This document shows positions 9,501-17,371 of a stretch of DNA of 64,000 nt, piece by piece (the stretch's first letter is position 1; every line of letters starts with the position of its first letter). The stretch spans positions 62,001 to 126,000 of the forward strand of contig JAADHV010000110.1 of NCBI GenBank assembly GCA_013151635.1, written 5' to 3'. A program made the position numbers and the translations under genes. The DNA comes from Deltaproteobacteria bacterium (lineage in GTDB: Bacteria; Desulfobacterota; Desulfobacteria; Desulfobacterales; Desulfobacteraceae). The notes under the pieces are model-generated. The model was not told the origin of the DNA. It searched no databases and worked only from the letters and a program-made list of their open reading frames with translations.

Positions 9501-10399
9501 ACATCCCCTTCTGAGGCCTTTTGAGCCGCTTCAATCAAACTTAAAACCTCAAGTCCTTCGTCGTATGTACATGCAAATCCGGTTCCACTGGATAAAATAT
9601 CTTCATGTTCATCAATATAAGTGGCATCTTTTTCAAGTTTATAAACTTTTTTCACCCCGTTGATATCAAGAGTGCCGCTGATAAGATCCCCTTTAATAGA
9701 AAGATCTTCACCATTTATGATAATTTCACGTTTGGCATTAAGATCAAAGTAATTTATCTGCAAAGAGACCATAGGGCATGTTTTTGTTTCCAGTAGCAGG
9801 CAGAATAAATCATCACTGTCAATTTCAAGATCACTTACCCTTCCTCCTTTTGCTGCAACCTTTTCCCATTGACCTGTAAGCCAGCAGATATAATCAAGCT
9901 CATGGCTGAGATCCTTTAAAACGCCTCCGCCTGCTTGCCGGGATGCGGAATAAGTTGTTCTATAGTCTCTTTTTCCCCTCCACAAGGAAAGGTGCTGGCC
10001 GCAATAAACGTGCATGGAGTACAAGCTTACCCCCTGAATCGTCTGATATATTTTTTTTAAAACCGGGTGAAACCGGAGGTTGTATCCGGCAAATATATTT
10101 AAGGCTTTTAATGAAGGATATCCTTTTTTTTCAAACAATGGTTTCTCGATTAAAAGGCTGCCTTCAAATCCATAATTTTTAAGCTTCAAGGCTGCCTTAA
10201 AATGATCTGAAGTCGGCCTGCAAATGACTGCATGATGATATTTCAAAGATCTCAGTGCCTGTTTAATATTTAAAAAAGAATTATAGTCCTTGACTTTCCT
10301 TTTGCTGACCACGTTGACATTAAAGCCCATATTCTCAAGCACTCTTGCGTGGCGAATGCCGATTGAACCAAATCCGATTACAAGGCAGTTTTTTTTCAT
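9482..10399 (-). CDS. Gfo/Idh/MocA-family oxidoreductase (second copy)
   Basis: 305 residues. MKKNCLVIGFGSIGIRHARVL is an NAD(P)-binding Rossmann start, and LLIEKPLF (about residue 87) carries the catalytic EKP motif that the first copy lacks. GYNLRFHP and a later SHELDYICWL helix also fit the family. It leads the minus-strand legF-legG group after a 120-base gap from ptmE and overlaps legF by 19 bases. Campylobacter legionaminic loci also carry dehydrogenases next to legF, so a role in precursor supply or modification is reasonable. The exact substrate is unknown. Confidence 0.75.
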   Translation of the reverse strand: MKKNCLVIGFGSIGIRHARVLENMGFNVNVVSKRKVKDYNSFLNIKQALRSLKYHHAVICRPTSDHFKAALKLKNYGFEGSLLIEKPLFEKKGYPSLKALNIFAGYNLRFHPVLKKIYQTIQGVSLYSMHVYCGQHLSLWRGKRDYRTTYSASRQAGGGVLKDLSHELDYICWLTGQWEKVAAKGGRVSDLEIDSDDLFCLLLETKTCPMVSLQINYFDLNAKREIIINGEDLSIKGDLISGTLDINGVKKVYKLEKDATYIDEHEDILSSGTGFACTYDEGLEVLSLIEAAQKASEGDVWIKRS

Positions 10400-10409
10400 A
10401 ACTTTTTAT

Positions 10410-10486
10410 ATGAAAGTCTTTGCAATCCAAATCAGGACTTTCATGTTTTGTTGTGGGCAAACTCTGGTGAAATACCAGGTCTGCCC
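10410..10486. other. Two tandem hairpins between ptmE and the second oxidoreductase
   Basis: The 120-base gap holds two inverted repeats. ATGAAAGTC (10410-10418) pairs with GACTTTCAT (10436-10444). Next to it GGGCA (10455-10459) pairs with TGCCC (10482-10486) around an inner CTGGT/ACCAG pair. Neither is followed by a clear T-run on the minus strand, so they are not standard terminators. They may stabilise mRNA ends or attenuate transcription between ptmE and the downstream genes. Confidence 0.4.
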
Positions 10487-10519
10487 GTGGCAGTAGTTTA
10501 TTGAAAATACATTACGGCA

Positions 10520-11578
10520 TTAAGTAAATTGTTTAACAGCTTTCCTGTATTCATCCCATTGGCCGATATCAATATAGTCATCCTCGTTAACAGGATATGT
10601 ACATACTTTTTTGCCTTTACTCATCAGTACATCAATAAGATCGGTCATGTGAAACATTTGATCACCGGGGATATGGTGCAGGCACTCCAGGTTCAATACA
10701 TAGACACCAGTATTTATCACCACTGTTTTTTCCGGTTTTTCATGAATTCTTGTCACAACCCCGTCTTGCTTGAACTCGATCACTCCATAGGGTATCCTAT
10801 GCCGCTGGAAAGCTGACAGCATGGTAAGATCAGCGTGGTTGGACTTATGGAACTTTAAGACCTTTGAATAATCAACATTGACCAGGATGTCACAATTGGA
10901 CACTATAAAAATCTGCGGCATCCGGTCCTCTAAGAGTTTGAGGCTTCCTGCTGTTCCAAAATAATCCTTCTCAAACACGTAATAAAGCTTATTCTTTTTA
11001 TCAACACTGTTTAAATAGGCTTTAATCATCTCACCAAGGTAATTGAGTGTAAAATAAAACTCATCCACTCCATTAGTTATAAAGCGCTCCATAATATGTT
11101 CGACAATGGTTTTGGTGCCGACCGGAATCAGAGGCTTCGGGATAATTGTAGTAAGCGGCTCAAGCCTTGTTCCCTTTCCCCCTGCCATAATTACAACCGG
11201 CAGGTCAATTCTGCCTAATGGCTTTGCACTAAGGTTTTGCTCGGAAAATGCCATGCTCCAGGAGATATAATCAATCACTTCACGATTTTTATTGACTATT
11301 GGGAGCAGATCAATTTTATGCTGTAAAAATTTACTTTTTGCTATTTCAAGATCAAATTCGGATTCAAGAAGATAAGTTGGTTCCCTGTTAAAAACTCCTG
11401 TGATGGTATCATCTATTGAAGAACCTGAAAGCACTGCCCTTCTGATATCTCCATCAGTAATAACACCTTTTAATTTCCTGCCTGACGTTACCAGAAGTAC
11501 TTTTTCTCCTGAACTGTTAAACTGCTTCAGTGTATCAGAGATACTGATGGAAGGGCTTATCAACAATTTTTCAAGCAT
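10520..11578 (-). CDS. ptmE: Sugar-1-phosphate guanylyltransferase with CBS pair (PtmE type)
   Basis: About 352 residues. The first 115 hold two CBS repeats (GVITDGDIRRAV; KIDLLPIVN). From about residue 125 there is a nucleotidyltransferase domain with MAGGKGTRLEPLT and PKPLIPVG, plus FIVSNCDILVN for metal binding. In Campylobacter the PtmE enzyme of this architecture makes the GDP-linked glucosamine that starts the legionaminic route. Three ATG codons stand in a row; the third, at 11578, is six bases from AGGGGG and is the best start, while the first at 11584 touches it. The gene is divergent from legB and has its own candidate promoter. Confidence 0.82.
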   Translation of the reverse strand: MLEKLLISPSISISDTLKQFNSSGEKVLLVTSGRKLKGVITDGDIRRAVLSGSSIDDTITGVFNREPTYLLESEFDLEIAKSKFLQHKIDLLPIVNKNREVIDYISWSMAFSEQNLSAKPLGRIDLPVVIMAGGKGTRLEPLTTIIPKPLIPVGTKTIVEHIMERFITNGVDEFYFTLNYLGEMIKAYLNSVDKKNKLYYVFEKDYFGTAGSLKLLEDRMPQIFIVSNCDILVNVDYSKVLKFHKSNHADLTMLSAFQRHRIPYGVIEFKQDGVVTRIHEKPEKTVVINTGVYVLNLECLHHIPGDQMFHMTDLIDVLMSKGKKVCTYPVNEDDYIDIGQWDEYRKAVKQFT

Positions 11579-11597
11579 CATCATCCCCCTTAAATGA

Positions 11598-11627
11598 TTG
11601 ACAAGACATGGGTTTGCCTTTTATAGT
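11598..11627 (+). promoter_or_regulatory. Sigma-70 promoter for legB-legC and the glycosyltransferases
   Basis: TTGACA (11598-11603) is followed after 18 bases by TATAGT (11622-11627), a near-consensus housekeeping promoter. Transcription would start near 11634. It faces the ptmE promoter, so the two arms of the glycan locus share one short regulatory zone. Its position within the upstream part of the legB frame argues against a legB start at 11608. Confidence 0.65.
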
Positions 11628-11646
11628 ACGCCAATGGATAATTAAC

Positions 11647-11674
11647 GTTATAGCATATATTATCGAGTTCTCAA
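11647..11674 (-). promoter_or_regulatory. Candidate sigma-70 promoter for ptmE
   Basis: On the minus strand TTGAGA (11674-11669) and TATAAC (11652-11647) are separated by 16 bases. Transcription would start near 11640 and give a leader of about 60 bases before ptmE. It lies within the first codons of an overlong legB reading frame, consistent with legB starting further right. Confidence 0.45.
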
Positions 11675-11703
11675 CCCTTAAACTTAAAGGAATGCAACAC
11701 AAA

Positions 11704-12711
11704 ATGGGCAGTAACGGAAAAATCTTAGTGACAGGTGCTGGTGGATTTATCGGATCACACCTGGCAGAAGAGCTTGTCAGACAGAATTATAAGGTAAAAG
11801 CTTTTGTTTTGTACAACTCCTTTAATTCATGGGGGTGGCTGGACAATGCCGATAAAGCGGTCACCGACAACATGGAAATTATTTGTGGTGATGTCAGGGA
11901 TCCGTTCTGTGTAAATGACGCGGTAAAAGGTTGTGATGCTGTCATGCATCTGGCAGCTCTTATTGCCATTCCATATTCTTACATGGCCCCGGCCTCTTAT
12001 GTGGACACAAACATAACAGGCACCCTGAATATTCTTTCAGCGGCAAAAAAATCAGGAGTTGAAAAAGTGATCCATACTTCCACAAGTGAGGTGTACGGTT
12101 CTGCCATGTTTGTCCCCATTACCGAAGACCACCCTTTGCAGGGCCAGTCTCCTTATTCAGCCACAAAAATCGGGGCTGACCAGCTGGCCCTGTCGTATTA
12201 CCGGTCTTTTAACACCCCTGTCACCATAATAAGGCCTTTTAACACATATGGTCCAAGACAATCTGCCAGGGCTGTAATACCAACCATCATAACCCAGGTC
12301 CTTTCCGGTAAAAAAAATATCAAACTGGGGCATTTAACTCCTACCAGGGATTTTTCCTATGTTGAAGACACTGTCAATGGGTTCATTGCTGCTGCAAGAT
12401 CAGAAACCTGCAACGGGGAAGTCATAAACCTTGGCACAGGATTTGAGATTTCGATAAAAGACATTGTTGAAATGATTTTAAGGCTGATGGGATCGGATAT
12501 GAAAATTGAGACTGAAAGACAGAGAACCAGGCCTGAAAAAAGTGAAGTAAACCGCCTTTGTTCCGATAATACAAAAGCAAAGAGACTTTTAGACTGGGAG
12601 CCGGCCTTTTCAAACAGAAAAGGACTTGAAAAAGGACTTGAAAAAACCATTGAATGGTTTTCAAAAAAAAAGAATATTTCAGGTTACAAGACTGGCATAT
12701 ATAATATTTGA
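11704..12711 (+). CDS. legB: GDP-N-acetylglucosamine 4,6-dehydratase
   Basis: 335 residues from the ATG at 11704; 11692 is an alternative and 11608 would place the promoter inside the gene. MGSNGKILVTGAGGFIGSH is the NAD-binding start of an extended SDR. TSTSEVYG and the catalytic YSATK follow, with RPFNTYGPRQS and the family C-terminus. LegB removes water from the GDP-linked N-acetyl sugar to form the 4-keto-6-deoxy intermediate. legC follows seven bases later. UDP-sugar dehydratases are relatives, but pairing with a LegC-type aminotransferase and PtmE supports this call. Confidence 0.87.
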   Translation: MGSNGKILVTGAGGFIGSHLAEELVRQNYKVKAFVLYNSFNSWGWLDNADKAVTDNMEIICGDVRDPFCVNDAVKGCDAVMHLAALIAIPYSYMAPASYVDTNITGTLNILSAAKKSGVEKVIHTSTSEVYGSAMFVPITEDHPLQGQSPYSATKIGADQLALSYYRSFNTPVTIIRPFNTYGPRQSARAVIPTIITQVLSGKKNIKLGHLTPTRDFSYVEDTVNGFIAAARSETCNGEVINLGTGFEISIKDIVEMILRLMGSDMKIETERQRTRPEKSEVNRLCSDNTKAKRLLDWEPAFSNRKGLEKGLEKTIEWFSKKKNISGYKTGIYNI

Positions 12712-12718
12712 GTGTCTT

Positions 12719-13882
12719 ATGAAAAAAATAGTTGATAATATTATTGAAACATTATTAGAAATTCTCCCTTCCGGCAAACCTGTTCCTTTGCATGAACCTT
12801 TTTTCCAAGGCAATGAAAAAAAATATATAAACGACTGTATTGACTCGAGATTTGTCTCATCCATCGGGCGGTATGTTACAAAATTCGAAAATATGCTGGC
12901 AGAATTTACAGGGTCCAAGCATGCGATTGCCAGTGTTAACGGAACCTGTGCCCTTCATATCTCTTTACTTATGGGGGGGGTAAAGAATGGGGATGAGGTT
13001 CTTGTACCGGCTCTTACATTTGTTGCAACGGCAAATGCCGTAACTTATTGTAATGCGATACCGCATTTTGTTGACAGCAACCCTGTTAACCTTGGAATCG
13101 ATATTAAAAAATTAGAACGCTATCTTCAACAGGATACTGAGACAATTAACAAAACCTTAATAAACAAAAAGACTCAAAGGCCAATCAGGGCAATTGTTCC
13201 GGTTCATCTTTTCGGAACCCCCGTTGATATGGACCCGCTGGAAAAGCTGTGCCGCAGATTTAACCTGGCAATCATAGAAGATGCTGCCGAATCCCTGGGT
13301 TCTTACTATAAAGGCAGACATACAGGTAACTTTGGCCTGTGCGGCGCCCTGAGCTTTAATGGGAACAAAACCATCACAACAGGCGGTGGCGGTGCGATAC
13401 TCTGTAATAACAGCACCATTGCAAAAAAAGTGAAACATTTGACAACAACTGCGAGAGTCAATAATAAATTAAATTATTTCCATGATCAAACAGGCTTTAA
13501 TTACAGGATGCCCAATATCAATGCGGCATTAGGGTGTGCCCAGATAGAACAACTTCCTGAATTTTTAAAAAAAAAAAGAAAACTTGCCCAAAAATATATT
13601 AAAGCCTTTGACGGGATTAAAGGTGCCAGTGTTTTAAATGAACCTGATTATGCAAAAAATAATTTCTGGCTCAACACACTGGTGCTTGACAAACCCGACA
13701 GGGAATTATTACAAACCATTCTTGAACGAACTAACAATACAGGCATCCAGACAAGACCTGTCTGGACCCTGTTAAATAAATTGCCCATGTATAAAAAGTG
13801 TCCTTCAATGTCTCTAACGTGTGCAAAAGCACTTAAAGACCGGGTCATAAATATCCCAAGCAGCATTAACCTTATAGATTAA
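12719..13882 (+). CDS. legC: GDP-4-keto-sugar aminotransferase (DegT/LegC type)
   Basis: 387 residues from ATG 12719, seven bases after the legB stop; upstream in-frame ATGs lie inside legB. It is a PLP-dependent DegT/DnrJ/EryC1 aminotransferase: VNGTCALHISLL binds the phosphate, VPVHLFGTPVDMD and IEDAAESLGS hold the cofactor Asp, and SFNGNKTITTGGGG supplies the Schiff-base lysine. The N-terminal MKKIVDNIIETLLEIL extension and PLHEPFFQGNEK are typical of LegC. It would transfer an amino group from glutamate to C4 of the LegB product. Confidence 0.88.
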   Translation: MKKIVDNIIETLLEILPSGKPVPLHEPFFQGNEKKYINDCIDSRFVSSIGRYVTKFENMLAEFTGSKHAIASVNGTCALHISLLMGGVKNGDEVLVPALTFVATANAVTYCNAIPHFVDSNPVNLGIDIKKLERYLQQDTETINKTLINKKTQRPIRAIVPVHLFGTPVDMDPLEKLCRRFNLAIIEDAAESLGSYYKGRHTGNFGLCGALSFNGNKTITTGGGGAILCNNSTIAKKVKHLTTTARVNNKLNYFHDQTGFNYRMPNINAALGCAQIEQLPEFLKKKRKLAQKYIKAFDGIKGASVLNEPDYAKNNFWLNTLVLDKPDRELLQTILERTNNTGIQTRPVWTLLNKLPMYKKCPSMSLTCAKALKDRVINIPSSINLID

Positions 13883-13894
13883 AGACTTATTCTT

Positions 13895-15088
13895 ATGAAC
13901 GATCCGAACCGCAAACCAACCATTTTATGGGTAATCCAGGACAACCAGATCTCGCCTATTATCCTTGATTTTTTAAAGCTGTTAAAAAAAGGCCTGGGAA
14001 AAATCAACCTCCAGGTTCTGGTGCCGAAAGATGATGCAAACGCCCTGAAACTTGCACAGCCTCTGAATCCCCTGACCTTCAGCTCATCAAGGCGGGTATC
14101 TGAAAGGTCTTTTGAAAATTTTTGCAGAAAAAGGGACCTCATTCATGGCACCCAATTTCCAGGCGGATTAAAATACTGGCAGACCCTTATCTTAGATGAC
14201 CTGGGAGAAGGTCTTATCATGGAGACTATACTTGGATTACCTTCTTTAACCAATGTAAAAGGTATTATCCTTCAAATTCCAACACCTTTAGGTTCTGCCA
14301 CAAAAGAAGAATTTATCTTTAACGCATGGATAAGAATCGCATATGAAAACAAAGTGTTTATCGCCGGGTATGAACTTTTACCGCTTTACACCAGGTGGAC
14401 AATGATTCCTTCCATGCTTGACGGTGTGATTACAACTAATGAATTAAGTTATGATTTTTTATCCGGCCCAGACCAGAAAATAAAAGGAAGGATATGGAAA
14501 CTGCCCCGTCATGAGGGAAAAGTTTTTTCACCAGGCACAAGTGCCTTATGGCGCAACGGACTTGAAGCCCCTTACCACTACAAGATAAAACATAAAATCC
14601 CCGCAAAAAATATAATTCTGTATATCGCTCATAATGTCGCCATGAGCTATGAATACAAAAGGCTGCTTGATGGAATAAAAACTTTGGGCAACAGGATTCA
14701 CTTAATGTTCAGTATCGGGAAAGACCAGATAAGAGGAACTCATACCCATGAAGAAATTATCAGGACCATCAGCAGTAAAACCCTGGATGAGTTTTGTTCA
14801 TATTCTTTTCACGACCTGAATGCACCCTGGGAAATGATAATGGCGGACGCAGTCCTTGCGTGCTCAACCTGTTATTGCACCATTGTGGCAGAATCAAACG
14901 GCATTCCCTGCCTTGTTATGGATGAAACCGTTCCTGAAATTGAAAACGGATATTTAAAAATATTGACCAGTAATTCGAAATTGCTGGATGAACTTACAGG
15001 GATGATAGACTCAAAAGCAAGAACGACTGATATCACAAACATTATTTATGATATTGTGAACAATAAAGTTGAAAAATTAAAAATCTAA
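13895..15088 (+). CDS. Uncharacterised glycosyltransferase-like protein
   Basis: 397 residues with no signal peptide or membrane segment. There is no motif that names a family with certainty, but ADAVLACSTCYCTIVAESNG followed by IPCLVMDE resembles the donor-binding second half of GT-B enzymes, and NIILYIAHNVAMSYEYKRLL looks like the start of that half. It lies 12 bases after legC and 15 before a larger glycosyltransferase-like gene, and the unit ends just upstream of the flagellins. A role in moving the activated nonulosonic acid to flagellin is a reasonable inference, not shown by the sequence. Confidence 0.6.
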   Translation: MNDPNRKPTILWVIQDNQISPIILDFLKLLKKGLGKINLQVLVPKDDANALKLAQPLNPLTFSSSRRVSERSFENFCRKRDLIHGTQFPGGLKYWQTLILDDLGEGLIMETILGLPSLTNVKGIILQIPTPLGSATKEEFIFNAWIRIAYENKVFIAGYELLPLYTRWTMIPSMLDGVITTNELSYDFLSGPDQKIKGRIWKLPRHEGKVFSPGTSALWRNGLEAPYHYKIKHKIPAKNIILYIAHNVAMSYEYKRLLDGIKTLGNRIHLMFSIGKDQIRGTHTHEEIIRTISSKTLDEFCSYSFHDLNAPWEMIMADAVLACSTCYCTIVAESNGIPCLVMDETVPEIENGYLKILTSNSKLLDELTGMIDSKARTTDITNIIYDIVNNKVEKLKI

Positions 15089-15103
15089 CTTAGGAATCAA
15101 CCC

Positions 15104-17197
15104 ATGGATACTTTCTGGAAAGGGAAAAAAATAACCGCATACATCGCCTTGAAACATCACACAAGGTTTATTGTGCCAATAATGGAAAAGCTTGCCATGC
15201 AAGGTGCGAAAATCAATTATCTCGTAGCCCAGGCAGAGCGTTCCCAGGAAATCACAGCCATTGAAACAGAACTTGACTATAACCATATCTTTGATTTTCT
15301 AAAAAATTCCGATAAAGATGATATCCATGATATATATCTGGATTTAAGAGATACTTTCGGCCAGACCCTGGTTAAGGATATTGCTTTCAGTCTCCAGGTA
15401 CAGACCGTTCTTGACAAAACGATCTATACAACTGCCCAGGAGTACATTGCCTTTAAAAATTATTTTGAAGCAAACAGACCGGATCTCTGCCTGGCCCTCC
15501 ATGAAGTCAACCGGTGGGGTAAAATGTTTGCCTTTCATGCTAAAAAAAACGGGGTGCCTTTTATCACGCTTCAGGAGGGGCTTTTAACCACTGCATCTGC
15601 CAATTTAAATTTCCAGATGACAGGGCATGTACAATACAGTACTTTCTGCTTTGTATGGGGTGAAAATTCCAGGCAGAAACTGGTTAGTTTTGAAGCCCCG
15701 GAAGAAAGAGTCATACCTGTTGGCAACACCCACCTTTCAAACGAAATAAAAACACTTGCCATAAACAGGATCAGGGAAAAGAAAAGGAAAAACTACCAAT
15801 GCACGGGTATATTTGTCGTATTGCTGCTCTTTTCCAGTGATATGCCGCCAATAGATGAGATACTTCCCATTTTTCGTGTATTTCAAAACAACCCCCGGAT
15901 AAAACTTTTTACCAAATTCCATCCTGCAGCCACCAGGCTTAAAATCGACAACTGGATGGAATCGCTTTCTGACAATTTCAAAAAAAAGATCCACCCTGTT
16001 CACGGAGAGGAAAGCACATACGATTTAATGGCCGCAAGTGACCTGTGCGTTCTTGCCGAGGGAAGCACAACAGGCCTTGAGGCTCTCGCACTTGGAAAGC
16101 CCCTTGTCCTTTTGCAATTAAAAGCACCTGTAATTTATAAATCAAATCTTTTAGAAGAAAAAGCCGCCATAGGTATGAGCCCTCAAGTGCTTGCAGATGC
16201 ACTGAGTCAAAAAACCGATTTTAATGCAATGATGGATCACCATGGTGTTAAAAAATACATTAAAAATGAATTATTTAAATCACAAGGCAGTATTGAGTAT
16301 GCTGGTGAACTTCTAAAATCAATAATTATTGCCAGCCAGGCCCGGAATCCTGCTCCACTGATTCCAAAAAAATCCACTGAATTTGATTTTTCGATCATTC
16401 TGCCTGTTTCAGAGAATCCAAACAATTTACTTGCCCTGCTTGAAGAAATATCCATACACTCAGAAAATGAAAGTTTTGAAGTCATCCTGATCCGGCCTGA
16501 AAAAATTCCGGAACCAACCCAGACGATTTTAGACAGCCTTGAAGGTAATATTTCCATACTCGTGATGAAAAACAGGAAAACACTAACAGAAACCATGAAC
16601 CTTGCAGGTATGAATGCAAAAGGGAAATATATCATTTTTATGGGGCCTGATCTATCCCCACAACAAAATTGGCTTGAATTCCTAAAAAAAGCTTTTAAAA
16701 AATTCAGCGGCAATAAAGTTTTCGGAGCCCGAATTACAAACAAGTATAATAATATCGTACATTCAGGAATTGTGCTGGACCCGAACAATAAGCCTGTATC
16801 AGCCTATTTGCATCTTGACAAAAAATTCCCCCATACCTTAAAAACAAGATCGTTCCAAATGTTAGACTGTTTTATATGTACCAGAACTGATTTTTTTTGT
16901 TCAGCAGGAGGATTTGATACCAGGTCGGGGAGATACATGTTTCTTGATTTTTGTCTCAGATCAGTTCAGATAACATCCAATCCCCAGACAATAATGTATC
17001 TGCACAATGTAGAGTTATGCTCTTTAGATCAGGCACGGCATGGCACGGGTTATGATGATTCAATTTTTTTCTATTCAAAATGGCACAAAAGCCTTTGGGA
17101 ATCAGAAGCGCAATTACTAAAAGATGACAAAGTATCCTTTCTTCAACTTGATGCGGCCAGAATGACCCGGGCCATGGAAATTTCATCTCTCAAATAA
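15104..17197 (+). CDS. Two-domain glycosyltransferase (GT-B-like plus GT2-like)
   Basis: 697 residues. Residues 1-410 resemble a GT-B transferase of the capsule or CDP-glycerol type: KFHPAATRLK and LAEGSTTGLEALALGKPLVLL are the donor-site segments. Residues from about 425 form a second domain like GT2 (FSIILPVSENPNNLLALLEE, then KYIIFMGPDLSPQQNWLEFL, which holds the position of the usual DxD, and HSGIVLD). It is last in the leg operon and 175 bases before the first flagellin, suggesting a flagellin glycosyltransferase that adds two sugars or builds a short chain. No Maf (DUF115) gene is present in the window, so this pair may take that job. Confidence 0.65.
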   Translation: MDTFWKGKKITAYIALKHHTRFIVPIMEKLAMQGAKINYLVAQAERSQEITAIETELDYNHIFDFLKNSDKDDIHDIYLDLRDTFGQTLVKDIAFSLQVQTVLDKTIYTTAQEYIAFKNYFEANRPDLCLALHEVNRWGKMFAFHAKKNGVPFITLQEGLLTTASANLNFQMTGHVQYSTFCFVWGENSRQKLVSFEAPEERVIPVGNTHLSNEIKTLAINRIREKKRKNYQCTGIFVVLLLFSSDMPPIDEILPIFRVFQNNPRIKLFTKFHPAATRLKIDNWMESLSDNFKKKIHPVHGEESTYDLMAASDLCVLAEGSTTGLEALALGKPLVLLQLKAPVIYKSNLLEEKAAIGMSPQVLADALSQKTDFNAMMDHHGVKKYIKNELFKSQGSIEYAGELLKSIIIASQARNPAPLIPKKSTEFDFSIILPVSENPNNLLALLEEISIHSENESFEVILIRPEKIPEPTQTILDSLEGNISILVMKNRKTLTETMNLAGMNAKGKYIIFMGPDLSPQQNWLEFLKKAFKKFSGNKVFGARITNKYNNIVHSGIVLDPNNKPVSAYLHLDKKFPHTLKTRSFQMLDCFICTRTDFFCSAGGFDTRSGRYMFLDFCLRSVQITSNPQTIMYLHNVELCSLDQARHGTGYDDSIFFYSKWHKSLWESEAQLLKDDKVSFLQLDAARMTRAMEISSLK

Positions 17198-17206
17198 GAA
17201 TTAAAA

Positions 17207-17230
17207 AAATAATTTGCACTCAAATTATTT
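17207..17230 (+). terminator. Hairpin after the glycosyltransferase operon
   Basis: AAATAATTTG (17207-17216) and CAAATTATTT (17221-17230) form a perfect 10-base-pair stem with a four-base loop, nine bases after the stop codon. A short T-rich stretch follows. The stem is AT-rich, so termination may be partial. Confidence 0.5.
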
Positions 17231-17237
17231 CCTTTAT

Positions 17238-17264
17238 TAAAGTTTTTAAATTTCTTTCCGATAG
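17238..17264 (+). promoter_or_regulatory. Sigma-28 (FliA) promoter of the first flagellin
   Basis: TAAAGTTT (17238-17245), an exact match to the FliA -35 element, is followed after 11 bases by TCCGATAG (17257-17264), which matches GCCGATAA at six of eight positions. Transcription would start near 17271, giving a leader of about 100 bases. Confidence 0.85.
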
Positions 17265-17287
17265 TTTTCTTAGACTAAAATTTATAT

Positions 17288-17364
17288 GAAAGGAGGTGAA
17301 AAAAGCTTAATTAATCTTTTTTAAAAGGGCACTGACGCCCGGTTTCCAATTAATTCAAGGAGGA
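17288..17364 (+). promoter_or_regulatory. Flagellin mRNA leader with two GGA sites (probable CsrA target)
   Basis: The leader carries GAAAGGAGGTG at 17288-17298, which has no start codon at a useful distance, and AAGGAGGA at 17357-17364, the real ribosome site of the flagellin. Between them GGGC/GCCC (17327-17340) can form a small stem. Paired GGA sites in a flagellin leader are the known target pattern of CsrA in Bacillus hag, where FliW relieves the block; csrA and fliW are in this window. Binding itself is an inference. Confidence 0.55.
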
Positions 17365-17371
17365 ATTATTT

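Noticed and set aside
11608-11703. N-terminal extension of legB from the ATG at 11608
   Set aside because: It would contain the legB promoter elements and adds residues absent from the SDR fold; ATG 11704 fits the family.
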